Shown here: piece by piece, positions 10,201 through 18,758 of the stretch
How positions within the stretch are numbered: the first letter of the stretch is position 1
How the letters are laid out: each line of letters starts with the position of its first letter
DNA from: Sthenelais limicola
Lineage: Eukaryota > Annelida > Polychaeta > Phyllodocida > Sigalionidae
NCBI GenBank assembly: GCA_942159475.1
Contig: OW804102.1
Span: 29,704,873-29,768,872 of the forward strand
Length of the DNA stretch: 64,000 bases
Direction: 5' to 3'
Made by a program: the position numbers and the translations under genes
Notes under the pieces: model-generated
Databases searched by the model: none
The model's input: only the letters and a program-made list of their open reading frames with translations
What the model was told of the DNA's origin: nothing

Positions 10201-11866
10201 GATCTCATGAGATCTCGTCTCGTTTAAAATCTCGGAAGTCAAAACGGAAATCAAAACGATAGTGACATGTGATGTTGAAACGAAAATTAAAACGATACTG
10301 GTAGTGACCCGTGAATTTGCAATGAAAGTCAAAACAAAAATCGAAAGTGCTTTTATTTTTTAAATGTGATGCACAATGATTTTGGAAACGAAAATGATTT
10401 TCTTTTTTCAAAATTAAACAGAATCTTACTTTTCATCACATGAACACTCTCGTCTTCTGTAGTACGGTGTTTTAAACAGTAACACTGTTATATCTGACAC
10501 TATGTTTACAACATATGTTCAGCTATGCATGAACACAGAAAAACAGTTATTATTTGTGTCTCTTCATGAAATTGGGAAAACCCATTAGACTTGTCAATAA
10601 GTTTAGTCCTTAACATGTATGTCATGTATATTACATTAAAATAAATCAGACTGACTGGGAGTGAACATAATTATAATTTATAATTACATTATACATGCAG
10701 AATCTTGCTGCACTATTTCATTATAACTTGCATTATATTATAACTTCAATCTATCTAGTCTGTAAAGCTAATATGTTCCTTCGGAACTATGTCAACTTGA
10801 TTTATTTGTAGTATCTACTTCTATGCACTCATGTGTACGCACATGTATACGGTCGTTTAAGCTAGTATAATCATTACGGGTGTTGTTTGTCGACGAGGGT
10901 CCATGAAATTCAAGAGTCGGATTTCGGGGTATGCTAAACAAATACCATACATTGTAACTGCTTGCCTATATTCTAATGAATTGACTTCGGGTTTTGTATA
11001 AATTTAGATCCCTGCACAGATTTGATATCAACAATGTATCTAACCTAACCTAACTTTCTGCACACTTGTAATTCTCTCAAGAAAGCTTTGACGTGAAATA
11101 AATTAAGTGAGTTTTTGAATCTCGTCAATGTATCAATTTTATTGCAGTCAACTTTTAATTTTACAAGATATGTATGTAGCTTATTTACTGCCTAGATATA
11201 ATCAGTTTACTACTAATGCACTGCTTTCACATTGTTATTTCTTTTAAAACGTATACTCAAATTTCCTCATATTATTTTGGATGTGGGTAATATAATTTAA
11301 CCTTTTCAAATTTCAAATTCCGAATGTTTAAATTCTTACATGCTTGAGTTTGATATTTTGATTCCCTCTTTTTATTAAGGACGAATTGCCTTGAGGTGCA
11401 TTAGAGCTAAATTGTTTTTAGTGATGCGGAAACTGCTTTATTTTCCAGATTGGAAAAAAACCCAACATAATAATGTTTCTTGGATAGTTTGTATGTTTAT
11501 ATTGTTCATATTGTCATTCTTCGGATAGAGAATCTGTTATCGACGAGGTATTGTATCTAGAACCATAGAGTTATAAAGATCAAACGATTGTTTAATGTAA
11601 TTAATAAAAGGGTGCAACATTAATTGGGTATCTTGATGTCATTCAAATATATGAAGTTTATATGGTTTCATTGGCAACTCGTGTCACATTAATGTGAAAC
11701 TTAGATAATAACATTTGTTTGGTTTTCTTTTAAAAAAAAAGTAGGGAAGTATGACAGAGAGAGTTATTACCATACAGTTATTAAGCAAAATGTAATTAAA
11801 AACCAGTGAAAGCCACTTACCAAAAAGCACAGAGAGAAGTAACAAGGCAGTATGTGAAGATCCCAT
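1034..11866 (-). CDS. Secreted multi-CTLD C-type lectin (mannose-receptor-like), 3' end missing
   Basis: Nine exons on the minus strand join with matching phases: 11821-11866, 9442-9574, 8715-8836, 8058-8216, 7182-7342, 4794-4923, 4249-4398, 2252-2374 and 1034-1206. The sum is 1197 nt, exactly 399 codons. The protein starts with a signal peptide followed by CTLD1 (exons 2-4), CTLD2 (exons 5-7) and CTLD3 (end of exon 7 to exon 9). CTLD hallmarks are visible: WAPGEPS plus the DC and VC cysteines in CTLD1, YSWSDGS and YICKR in CTLD2, DLWIGG and GWSNG in CTLD3. EPS replaces the EPN or QPD sugar-binding triplet in CTLD1, so ligand type is uncertain. From family knowledge, such tandem CTLD proteins bind glycans or proteins outside the cell. 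The last part of CTLD3 and any membrane anchor were not found. Introns carry many repeats. Family call is firm; exon 9 and the 3' end are the weakest parts. Confidence 0.85.
1207..2251. other. Lectin intron 8, nothing recognised
   Basis: About 1 kb between exons 8 and 9 with no coding pattern, RNA gene or clear repeat that I could identify. Confidence 0.5.
2252..2374 (-). CDS. Lectin exon 8: N-terminal half of CTLD3
   Basis: Acceptor TCGTCAG, donor GTATGT. It encodes GLCVKVFKDDVKTWHEALEV, a cysteine and DPALVSITSALIS, the W-x-E-A-x-x-x-C ... L-V-S-I pattern of a CTLD. Phase 1 at both ends. Confidence 0.85.
2520..3510 (+). pseudogene. Degenerate LINE ORF2 fragment (endonuclease-RT linker and RT start)
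   Basis: Plus-strand relic in lectin intron 7. Segments 2531-2785 and 2965-3378 encode pieces that align by eye with the LINE at 19838-22012. Examples are KNCGFNWVSTKILKFYL against KNSGFDWINSKSLKLFL and the shared FNNLRPIALVP. The reading continues in shifted form to about 3480 (ENFICDALRRHMELNNLF). Frameshifts and stops break it and most of the RT, including the catalytic box, is missing. It is an old 5'- and 3'-truncated copy of the same family, antisense to the lectin gene. Confidence 0.8.
4249..4398 (-). CDS. Lectin exon 7: end of CTLD2, linker, start of CTLD3
   Basis: Acceptor TTGCAG, donor GTACTG. It encodes GMWFNTNCGIRQGAYICKRP, closing CTLD2 with its two cysteines. A proline-rich linker and TYCPAGYTDLG, the first strand of CTLD3, follow. 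Phase 1 at both ends. Confidence 0.88.
4455..4528 (+). repeat. tRNA-like sequence, probable tRNA pseudogene or SINE head
   Basis: Bases from 4457 read TGTAGTATAATGGTTAGAG, resembling a tRNA A box, and GATCGAATCT at the expected distance resembles a B box. Stem pairing is poor, so a functional tRNA is unlikely. It sits directly before a hairpin at 4556-4615, suggesting a composite SINE-like repeat. Confidence 0.5.
4556..4615. repeat. Short hairpin around CTAAACGTCACATG
   Basis: Left arm TCCAAGACCCTAAACGTCAC continues to CATG. The right arm carries CATGTGACGTTTAG followed by ATCTTTGGA. The arms pair over about 22 bases with a loop of roughly 10. It contains two CRE-like TGACGT/ACGTCA cores, possibly by chance. 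Confidence 0.65.
4794..4923 (-). CDS. Lectin exon 6: middle of CTLD2
   Basis: Acceptor TTACAAG, donor GTAGGT. With the preceding W it reads W-FIQLNLHSYSWSDGS, equivalent to the family pattern WIGL...YxWSDGS, and then a sequon NVT and the cysteine block ARCAYAEG. Phase 0 in, phase 1 out. Confidence 0.85.
5328..5843. repeat. Inverted-repeat element rich in (CG)GATAACGG units
   Basis: CCAGGGGCCCATGAGA near 5328 is inverted as ATGAAATGGGCCCCTG at about 5828-5843. Between 5610 and 5820, short units such as AACGGACGATAACGGACGG repeat in tandem. They are mirrored by TCCGTTATGCTCCGCTATGC near 5800. It resembles the palindromic element at 30645-30827 in terminal design. No ORF. Confidence 0.55.
5844..7181. 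other. Lectin intron 5 remainder
   Basis: AT-rich intron sequence without a gene or an element that I can define. The part at 4990-5072 has splice-like borders, but including it breaks the phase to exon 6. Confidence 0.45.
7182..7342 (-). CDS. Lectin exon 5: N-terminal half of CTLD2
   Basis: Acceptor CTCTAAG, donor GTAAGG. It encodes ITWGEARDACLYMGADLLSV and TSHEEREQLNNW, the standard helix 1-helix 2 block of a CTLD. Phase 1 in, phase 0 out. Confidence 0.9.
7455..7545. repeat. Small hairpin repeat, CTGCTGGTGCA family
   Basis: GGGTCTGCTGGTGCATTGTT is answered by AAACTGTCCACCAGCAGCCC about 80 bp on. Related sequence occurs at 25378-25456 and, divergently, near 39190-39280. Probable tiny MITE family. 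Confidence 0.5.
8058..8216 (-). CDS. Lectin exon 4: C-terminal half of CTLD1
   Basis: The acceptor AAACAG lies at about 8217-8222 and the donor GTAAG at 8057-8053. It encodes WDDGTPYNFTRWAPGEPS, HDCAVID, W-YAKDC and IVCSLPI, the Ca/sugar-site side of a CTLD with both conserved disulfide cysteines. N-glycosylation sequon NFT. A 240-bp MITE begins only 11 bp upstream of the exon. Confidence 0.9.
8227..8467. mobile_element. MITE family B, copy next to lectin exon 4
   Basis: About 240 bp, starting TATGGGTCAGATTTTCAGAA and ending ACATTTTCGGAACATTTGACCC. It is strongly similar along its length to the copy at 365-608. It ends 11 bp from the exon 4 boundary, so the branch-point region for that acceptor must lie in transposon DNA. 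Confidence 0.8.
8715..8836 (-). CDS. Lectin exon 3: middle of CTLD1
   Basis: Acceptor TTTCCAG, donor GTATAG. It encodes CKETFGPRAELTSVVSAEEH and then a WLGLSL block, matching the CTLD pattern C-x-x-x-G-A-x-L-x-S-[IV]-x-S-x-E-E ... W-[IL]-G-L. Starts after two bases of a codon and ends in phase 1. Confidence 0.85.
9442..9574 (-). CDS. Lectin exon 2: N-terminal half of CTLD1
   Basis: The acceptor is CAGCAG (exon may begin at 9574 or 9571, both keeping phase); the donor is GTAAGT at 9441-9436. The frame set by exon 1 reads CPRPILSHIILLETKCAYEV and ends two bases into a codon, as exon 3 requires. A longer open frame over the same bases ends in the wrong phase and was not used. The two cysteines fit the start of a long-form CTLD. 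Confidence 0.65.
9712..10467. mobile_element. Fold-back type inverted-repeat element, ~755 bp
   Basis: The left end has GTACGGAAGACGAGAGTGCT and the right end its imperfect complement CACTCTCGTCTTCTGTAGTAC. Inside, TTTTCATTTC/AAAATGA-type tracts and the blocks GATCTCACGAGATTTCACG...AAAATGGCGGCCCCCATAGG and CCCATAGGCGCCACCATTTT...GAGATCTCATGAGATCTCG are mirrored. The whole sequence can fold back on itself. It lies in lectin intron 1. No transposase is encoded. Confidence 0.7.
10468..11820. other. Lectin intron 1, AT-rich, nothing recognised
   Basis: About 1.35 kb of AT-rich sequence between the fold-back element and the signal exon. No coding or RNA gene pattern seen. Confidence 0.45.
11821..11866 (-). 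CDS. Lectin exon 1: signal peptide
   Basis: ATG at 11866-11864 encodes MGSSHTALLLLSVLF, then one base before a GTAAGT donor (phase 1). The hydrophobic core is a typical secretory leader. An in-frame ATG further upstream (about 11938) exists, but its extension is charged and would spoil the leader, so I chose the inner ATG. Confidence 0.8.
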
Positions 11867-12164
11867 TAGAGCTTTCTCCTTTAAACAAGTATTCTCAGTG
11901 TAAGACTGCCTTAGACGCTCTCTTATAGATGGTTCCAATGTAACCAGTCCAGTGCTAATACAATTATTTAGATAAGTGATTTGTTACAGGACAATGTGTC
12001 CCACATCGCAATAAACTGTATTTCTCAAATGTATTTTTAAATGAACCCTTGGTCAGGATGTTTTCATCTTCTGGGGTATCTAGCCCAATAAACAATTAGA
12101 AGTGCTTATTTTTTTTAAATATTTTTATTTATTATTTACTTATTAGATAGTCTAGTGTTTACGA

Positions 12165-12270
12165 TCATTGAAATCCTCTTCATCACATCTTTTCAAATAT
12201 AATGGTATCTCAAAATCCATTTTTTGCGACTTGTGACTTATTTTCCTGCGATACATCACATATAGAAGAT
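12165..12270. mobile_element. Solo end of MITE family A
   Basis: The sequence TTTTTTGCGACTTGTGACTT, TATTTTCCTGCGATACATCACATA is the reverse complement of the family A terminus seen in full at 27029-27438. The neighbouring AATATAATGGTATCTCAAAA also matches that copy. Only one end is recognisable. The rest of 11867-13199, upstream of the lectin gene, shows nothing else. Confidence 0.65.
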
Positions 12271-13199
12271 TTCTGGTTTGCTTGAACAAAGGTTAGGTTC
12301 TATGACAGGAAGGGCTGTACCGTAATTATACTTTTTTCATTATAACTTTTGTTTAATACATATTACTTTGGATTGTGATTGTAATCATTCTGTCATTTTT
12401 ATATCATATATAGTTGAACGCTAGTGCATGTCGCTCCAGCATAATATTGGATATAGATTTGGTGAATAAAATGTATCTAATGATAAGAGCGAAAACTACC
12501 TGTTTTGTCCAAATTGTATGAATTGGATCTATATCATTTTTACTTGGTATAGAAACCATTAATGAACTTGCTTCATCTGGAATGGGACTTTTACCATATG
12601 GGTATTCTTATCAATCACATAATATTGTACCAAACGTTTAATGTTTTGATGTTTTAAGATACACAATTTGTGATAACCCATTTTATGTGAGCCTTACGCC
12701 TGCTGCTATGTAATGCACCTATCTTTCAGTACAAATGAAAGCACGCATTATTCACGACTCCGTTAGTTTTAATGTACAGGGAGCACAGGGAAACTTTTAG
12801 GTATAATATAGCCCATGCTAATTACGTCGCGGCGAATATGCCTTTGATGAGGATGTGTGGAAGAAGGAATGACATTACTGCCGATTAATCTGCCACCTCT
12901 TGATAAAAACAATAGGTGGATCACGACATTGACATTGGTCCCTCAGCCCCAGTTGCCCATTATTTTATTATTTACCCTCTCCCGCAACAATATCCTAAGA
13001 CAGAGAGGCGGTGAGCCATAACTAATATATACATTTCAGTTTCTGCGATGAAGCGCCGAGTTCTGCGACAATGCGTCGAGCGTAAAATTTTGTCAAAACA
13101 ACTGGTGTGACACCAACACGTTGGATTTTTTTTTCGTGCCCCCACGAAAGTGAAAATGGGTTGTACTATAATGTATATCGTGCCCTGGCCCCAGTCCGG

Positions 13200-13503
13200 C
13201 ATATGTATTGGGGTGTAATCACCAGAAAATGTGCAATTTGCCTTCACCAATCTTCTCAAATAACCCAAATTTAATACAAAAGTGAGGTTCAAAATTCAGT
13301 TCAAAATAGTCAAACAGATTCTTTGAATCAAGTGAGGTTCAAAATTCACTTCAAAATAGACAAACATATTCTTTGAATCAAGGCAATATCAAATATACTC
13401 ATGCAGATATACCTAGTATTGACCATCTTTCAGTCTAATCTAGCAGAATTTTACTAAATATGAAGATCTGCCGGTTGTACATTTTCTGAAAATCTGACCC
13501 ATG
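13200..13503. mobile_element. MITE family B, inverted copy with internal duplication
   Basis: The right end ACATTTTCTGAAAATCTGACCCAT is the family B terminus; the left end is divergent (CACCAGAAAATGTGCAATTTGCC). A unit of about 54 bp containing AAGTGAGGTTCAAAATTCA and GATTCTTTGAATC is tandemly duplicated at about 13273-13380. Confidence 0.7.
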
Positions 13504-14389
13504 TAGTGATGTGTTTGTTCTCTTTCATCAATAGGCATAATTAGATCGAATACAACTAGTAATTCTTTGAAAATAGCGTATCAGAGTGAAAATGTGCGTA
13601 TCAGAGTGAGTAACAAGGCCACAAGTGATAATGCGTACATTTTAACCTGTTTGTATTCCACATTTATATCACAACTGCCATTTTGAAAAGGTGAAATTAC
13701 CTTGTGCGATCGTTCCCCCGACATTGTTTACGTGGATCTACATCTGTCTAAACGTCTCTACTAAGCACATGACTCAGTAGAAATCTCATGTGTTTTCTCT
13801 GCGATTTTGGACCGCAGAGGACTCTTTTCCACTAAATTCTGTGAGAATCGGCCTAGTGGACTAGGCCCTTAAGTTATGATATAACTACATGAACTAAACG
13901 GTTGGAGGTCATTAGTTATTATTCTCCGTTAACATTGATCAAATCCCAGAATTTCTAGCTTTGCCCCATTCTCAAGATTTATAGCTTTTTGTCCTGTTGG
14001 TTTTACCACTTTAGTCCAGGCAATCTAGCATCGAACCTCAAACAAATTGCGAAAGTGTTTATATTTGCAGGATAATGTTCCTTGATAAGCTGGTTTTATT
14101 GTCCAATAAATCTAAAGCCATCGGTCCAGGGGAAAGTTCTCAAAACGCCACTAGGGGGACACATTTTCCCATTTTTAAGAACAAATCACATATTGTTACT
14201 TATACGACATCAATATTCTACCGCTGTTACATGTTCAATCAAGTATTTGAAGTCTAATAGTAATAACCAACACAAAATGCCGCCGTTGAGCGATAATAAG
14301 TGAAGTCATATCGTGAAAGGATTCGAATGGGTCCTCCAAATACAAATGAGGACGTCATAAAAGCCCTATAGCAAAAACAACTGGACATA
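13504..14389. other. Intergenic, nothing recognised
   Basis: No gene or clear element between the MITE and the LINE 3' end. Confidence 0.45.
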
Positions 14390-14804
14390 ATTTTTTTTTT
14401 TAAAGAAATTTTATTGAGCTGGTTTCAATGACAAATACATTAATAATCTCACAGACTCAAGGGAAAAACAATTTTGGTAGCATTAGATATAGATTCGAGT
14501 TCAGATGGTATAGCTTTTAAATAATTTAAACATTAAGGATTTTCGTTACATACATCAACAACCAAATGTTAAGCCATTAATCATGGCCGATATTCAACTA
14601 TGTACAAGGATTTCAATTTTTGTTTTTTCATTTATGGACACCTCCCTTCTGGGCAAGATATAAGTAGATTATACATATGTAGTATGACTGAGTAAAAACA
14701 ACATGGTTTCATGGAATTCTGACCGTCTTTCAACGGGTTTTCATTAGATTAAATTACTTCCTAATGACATTTGCTTCACGAACCTCGTGCTATTTTGTTT
14801 TTTT

Positions 14805-15263
14805 TCACATCCAGTAGTCATTTTTCTTTAAATGGGATTTAAGAGTTGACCATTTCCCATTCCTAAGGTGATAGTTCAATTTATTCCAGAGTAGCAGACC
14901 TTGATAACAGGGGCTTTTTTTGTATTTCTCATTTGTTGGCTTAACAATTTTGAATACATGACCAGCATGTTGTCTGGTTTCTCTCGTACAAACCATATTA
15001 CTTACCACCTTATCCCTCATACTATACATAATTATCAACAGCGAGATTTTGCTTCTTTTTTCAAGCTTATCGATTTTACATAATCCACTTAGAACCTCAG
15101 TGTTTCTGATATCATATGGAAAAATAAATCTTACAGCCCGATAAAGAATTCTTTGCAATTTCGCTCTGATCTTCCCATGGGACGATCCCAGTAGGAATAA
15201 TCCGTATTGGAGTAAAGATAGTACATGTGTTTTGACTATTAACTTGGCCATATTTGTTGTCAG
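14805..15263 (-). pseudogene. LINE ORF2, C-terminal part separated by the Ngaro insertion
   Basis: It encodes the post-RT domain of the LINE, about 150 residues: LTTNMAKLIVKTHVLSLLQY, ILYRAVRFIFPY and a terminal NEKYKKSPCYQGLLLWNKLN block. The same NEKYKxS...LLWNKL signature closes the RT protein at 54511-56310. Upstream of 15263 the open frame runs into the Ngaro B2 repeat, which is not LINE. The frame is consistent with continuation of 19845-22012 once the insertion is taken out. Confidence 0.85.
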
Positions 15264-15354
15264 ATATGTTGGGACGGGGGTTGACGAGGAGTAATAGAAG
15301 AAGTTCGACAAGGAGTTTGGTCGAAACCAAGCAAAGCTGGGTTTTAATATGCCA
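15264..15354 (-). repeat. Ngaro B2 repeat
   Basis: 91 bp starting ATATGTTGGGACGGGGGTTG on the plus strand, matching B1 at 15611-15701 base for base by eye. It forms the outer 3' end of the element. Confidence 0.9.
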
Positions 15355-15370
15355 TAAACAGATACAGTAA

Positions 15371-15611
15371 AGCAAAAAATTATCTGATCCTGCACGTCTG
15401 TGCGTGGCGATGCTGCAATTGAAAGTGAGTGAACAAGAACGTTTCAGGTGAACCGAGACGCAGCAACGGTTCTGATTGGTTAAGAGAACAATGGGCGCAT
15501 CATAACAAACTGGATGATGGCCTGTGATTGGTTGAATAATTGTGGGCGTGGCCCAGAAGGAAAGTAACCGCCCTTGGTCCCAAATATGGGCATCGACCCG
15601 TCGATTATATA
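15371..15611 (-). repeat. Ngaro A2 repeat
   Basis: 241 bp starting AGCAAAAAATTATCTGATCC on the plus strand, with one difference seen from A1 at 19604-19844. Between A2 and B2 are about 16 bp of unique sequence. Confidence 0.9.
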
Positions 15612-15701
15612 TATGTTGGGACGGGGGTTGACGAGGAGTAATAGAAGAAGTTCGACAAGGAGTTTGGTCGAAACCAAGCAAAGCTGGGTTTTAATATGCC
15701 A
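15611..15701 (-). repeat. Ngaro B1 repeat
   Basis: 91-bp copy of B2 directly downstream of the recombinase gene and abutting A2. The recombinase stop codon at 15727 lies 26 bp upstream of it. Confidence 0.9.
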
Positions 15702-15726
15702 AACAGCCAAACAACTAGGAGAACAG

Positions 15727-16638
15727 TTAAATATTTTCCAGGCCCGAGACCACTTTGGCCTCACTCTTCTGTAAGTCACTGGTAGAGGCTACGATGTATG
15801 ATTCCACAATCGAGGATTTCCAATTTCCCCGAAGCTTGATTTCAGATAAGGGGATGCCGAGAGATGACATGAATGACGCGCCTCCGCGGCGGAAGGAATG
15901 GGTAGTGAAACCAGTGTCAATACCAGCTGACGATAACAGATCCGATAGCCTGTGAGATAGCTGATCATAAGTCAAACATCCATGGTCCACCGACGAGAAG
16001 AACTGGGCTCTAGGGGGGAGAGCTTGGGCGAACAATTTTTTGGCCCAGAACACAGCACACAGTTGCTTAGTAGTTGTCTTCTTCAGGTGGATATAATAGG
16101 GCGAAGATGAAGTCTTTGACGTGCCAATCTTGACAGACACACCATCATCTGAGAAAGACACATCCTGGCGACGCATCATGTGGGGTGAGATCACCACATG
16201 ACTAACCCTCAGTAGAGAGCGAAACATGAAGACAAATGCGCTCCAGCACAAAATGTCAAGTTCATCATGTAAATCAAGATGGGTGTAAAGTTGCAGTAAA
16301 ATTTCAGGGGTGATAGGAGGAGCAGGGGAAGGGGCCGATCCTGGCAACTTCTTGATACCCCTAAGCACAGATTTAAGTCCAGGGTGCGATAGTGTAGGGC
16401 AATCTAAGTCCAACATCCTGGCATATGAGATTACACCTGCCAAATAGGTGGTAACCGAAGCATACTTCATGGAAGAAGCTAAAAAGGCAGCAAAAGCTGA
16501 CAATTTAGGCACAGTCAATGGAATTAAGGGAGAAGAGCTGTCCCGGAGAAAATTGTTGAACAGCTTCCATTGTCTCTCCCTCTGAAGTCTGGTAGCTGGG
16601 GCTAGAGACAGGTTCCTAAGTTGAGCAACCCTGCCCAT
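15727..16638 (-). CDS. Ngaro tyrosine recombinase
   Basis: This recombinase inserts the circular cDNA of the element into the genome. First ATG at 16638-16636; the open frame extends to 16665, overlapping the end of the RT frame (stop at 16602) in another frame, so translation start may depend on the pol transcript. The catalytic set of the tyrosine recombinase family is visible. Numbering from the frame start at 16665, it is R153 in FMFRSLLRVSH, H256 and R259 in TTHSFRRGGAS, W282 in LRGNWKS and Y290 in VESY. The N-terminal part (ATRLQRERQW..F..F) looks like a core-binding SAM-like domain. About 304 residues from the ATG, normal for DIRS-group recombinases. No break seen, so it may be active. 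Confidence 0.92.
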   Translation of the reverse strand: MGRVAQLRNLSLAPATRLQRERQWKLFNNFLRDSSSPLIPLTVPKLSAFAAFLASSMKYASVTTYLAGVISYARMLDLDCPTLSHPGLKSVLRGIKKLPGSAPSPAPPITPEILLQLYTHLDLHDELDILCWSAFVFMFRSLLRVSHVVISPHMMRRQDVSFSDDGVSVKIGTSKTSSSPYYIHLKKTTTKQLCAVFWAKKLFAQALPPRAQFFSSVDHGCLTYDQLSHRLSDLLSSAGIDTGFTTHSFRRGGASFMSSLGIPLSEIKLRGNWKSSIVESYIVASTSDLQKSEAKVVSGLENI

Positions 16639-18758
16639 CCACTTGTCAAGTCCTGTAGGAGACAAATGTCGTTATTGACACAGCATAGATCAGCAGCTAA
16701 CAAATCTTTAGGAATAGAGTCATTGTCAGATAGGTATGGTAGGCGAGACAAACCATCGGCTACTACATTATGATCAGTCTTAATGTATCTTGGCGAAAGG
16801 GAGATATTAAAGATAAAACACATCCAATACAGCTCGTACAGCCACTGCATACATTGCCTACTAGAGCTAGTACCGTTCCTCAACATGGCAATGACCTGTG
16901 TGTTATCTATAAAGCACAGGACATTTTTGTCTTTCAAGATAGGGGCCCATCTACGAACACCAGCCACTATCGGATACAATTCTTGAATGTTAATGTTTGT
17001 CGCCAGGTTATCTTCCATCGGGGTAGGGCACAAATGGTTTTCAAATTTAAAACAAGCTGGCATATCATAGTTTTTCCAAGTCCCGGCTATCCAATCAGGA
17101 CCTAGAAAGGCTGCAAAGCCTCTAGATGAAGAATCACTCACAATAGGTAAATGGTAATCTTCCTTTACCAAGACACCCACACCGTTGAAAGCTTTAGCAA
17201 AACTGCCCCACCATTGTAGGTCTAGTCTGGCTTCATCACTAATGGTGATCCTGGTCAGTTTCTTCATTATAATCACTTTATACATGTCAAAAAATCTACG
17301 GCAAAAGGTTCGACCACCTTTAAACACAGCCGCACAGTGCGAAATGTATCCACAGAACCGTTCCAAGTCCTTCTTGGTCATGTATTTCGCACTCTTGGTG
17401 AGGTCCACAAGTTTGATGAGCTTTTTTACTTTCTCAAGGGGGAGAGAAAGAGTCATATCAGAAGTGTTGATTGTGAATCCCAGGTAGACACATGAAGTGG
17501 AGGGGGCGGTTACTTTCTTCCAGGCCACATGAAAACCCAGGAAGCGGAGACAATTCAAGACAATATCACGGTAATAGGTACACTCATCATAACAATCACC
17601 AGCGACAAAAAAGTCGTCTAGAAAATTTACCACAGGAAATTTAAAAAGTTCTACAATACATGTGACAAAGAAGTTAGAAATGTGGTTAAAAATGCATGGG
17701 CCTGTCTTGAGACCAAAACAAAGTCTGTTGTCGACGTATAGGGTTTCATCACCTTCTTCACCCCACCTAAAACCACAGAATTTACGATGGTCAGGATTGA
17801 TCGGTACCGCTCTGTATGCCGATTTTATGTCCACGACTGCCATGTGAGAGTCACTTGATACCATTCGAACTGCATCATCAATAGATTTGTAGGAGAATTC
17901 ATTAACTAAACTACTACAATGTTCGTTCACCGACTTGCCGATGGGTCTACTGCAGTCAGTTATTGGACGGATACCACCGTCCGGCTTTGCTACGGCACCT
18001 AAGGCGTGAATACATTCCGGCGTAGAATCAGCTACCGAAATAAAGCCTTCACCCAGTTCATTTTCAACGATAGTGTCCATTTTGCACTTAACATCAGGTT
18101 CTAAGATCGATTTGTAGTTAGCACAGTCATACGGTTCAATATCTGAATCTATCACATCAAAACCGTCCAATACTCCGTGAAAAACATCAATATAGACATC
18201 AATACAGGCATATGGTAAGCAGAATAAAAGGTAAGCGAACCTACATGGTTTTAATTGTGCACGAGTACCACCTAAAATATGTATACAAGAACAACATCCA
18301 CGGGCGCAAGCAGCAAAAACATCAACAATACGGCCTCGCGGTGAAACTGGACTTCTAAATAGTAATACATCATTACATACATCGGCGCCAGCACTACCAA
18401 ACTCGGTAATACTCAATCTAATATCACCATAAATACCTTGTTCAGGATTTGAAGATTGTTCGAGGTCCGTCGAGAGAAATAATGGAAACAATCCACTTGC
18501 GAAGTTCGAAGAAACTTGGCATTGTTCCAATTCATCGGCCATGACAGTGTCACTCAATGTCAAGGACGGGTCAGCCGGAACCTTGGTAACCACTTCCGGG
18601 TCATAGTCACGAATGGAATCATCGCACAACAACACACCTTGGTTACACAATACACTCTCCGCATGGTCAACAATAACATCATTACATGGTATAAAAGCAC
18701 TATTTATACAATTAGATTCAATATCATTAACCTGAACTTTCTCTCGAACGGCCTTATC
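16602..18758 (-). CDS. Ngaro pol: reverse transcriptase and RNase H
   Basis: Copies the element RNA into cDNA. RT motifs are VVDIKSAYR (first aspartate), the KTGPCIFNH block and NFLDDFF, where LDD replaces the usual YxDD and is normal for DIRS/Ngaro. RNase H follows with SDSSSRG, a glutamate in INIQELYP, FIDNTQ and TDHNVVADGLSRLP, the full acidic set. The frame opens right after the gag stop (18761-18759, TAG) and is the same frame as gag. There is no ATG in the first ~75 codons. A Gag-Pol fusion by UAG readthrough is therefore plausible. The region before the RT is long and unassigned. All motifs are intact. Confidence 0.92.
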   Translation of the reverse strand, partial: DKAVREKVQVNDIESNCINSAFIPCNDVIVDHAESVLCNQGVLLCDDSIRDYDPEVVTKVPADPSLTLSDTVMADELEQCQVSSNFASGLFPLFLSTDLEQSSNPEQGIYGDIRLSITEFGSAGADVCNDVLLFRSPVSPRGRIVDVFAACARGCCSCIHILGGTRAQLKPCRFAYLLFCLPYACIDVYIDVFHGVLDGFDVIDSDIEPYDCANYKSILEPDVKCKMDTIVENELGEGFISVADSTPECIHALGAVAKPDGGIRPITDCSRPIGKSVNEHCSSLVNEFSYKSIDDAVRMVSSDSHMAVVDIKSAYRAVPINPDHRKFCGFRWGEEGDETLYVDNRLCFGLKTGPCIFNHISNFFVTCIVELFKFPVVNFLDDFFVAGDCYDECTYYRDIVLNCLRFLGFHVAWKKVTAPSTSCVYLGFTINTSDMTLSLPLEKVKKLIKLVDLTKSAKYMTKKDLERFCGYISHCAAVFKGGRTFCRRFFDMYKVIIMKKLTRITISDEARLDLQWWGSFAKAFNGVGVLVKEDYHLPIVSDSSSRGFAAFLGPDWIAGTWKNYDMPACFKFENHLCPTPMEDNLATNINIQELYPIVAGVRRWAPILKDKNVLCFIDNTQVIAMLRNGTSSSRQCMQWLYELYWMCFIFNISLSPRYIKTDHNVVADGLSRLPYLSDNDSIPKDLLAADLCCVNNDICLLQDLTSGWAGLLNLGTCL

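Noticed and set aside
15480..15779. Open frames across the Ngaro B1/A2/B2 repeats
   Set aside because: They read through non-coding repeats in several frames and are interrupted by repeat borders.
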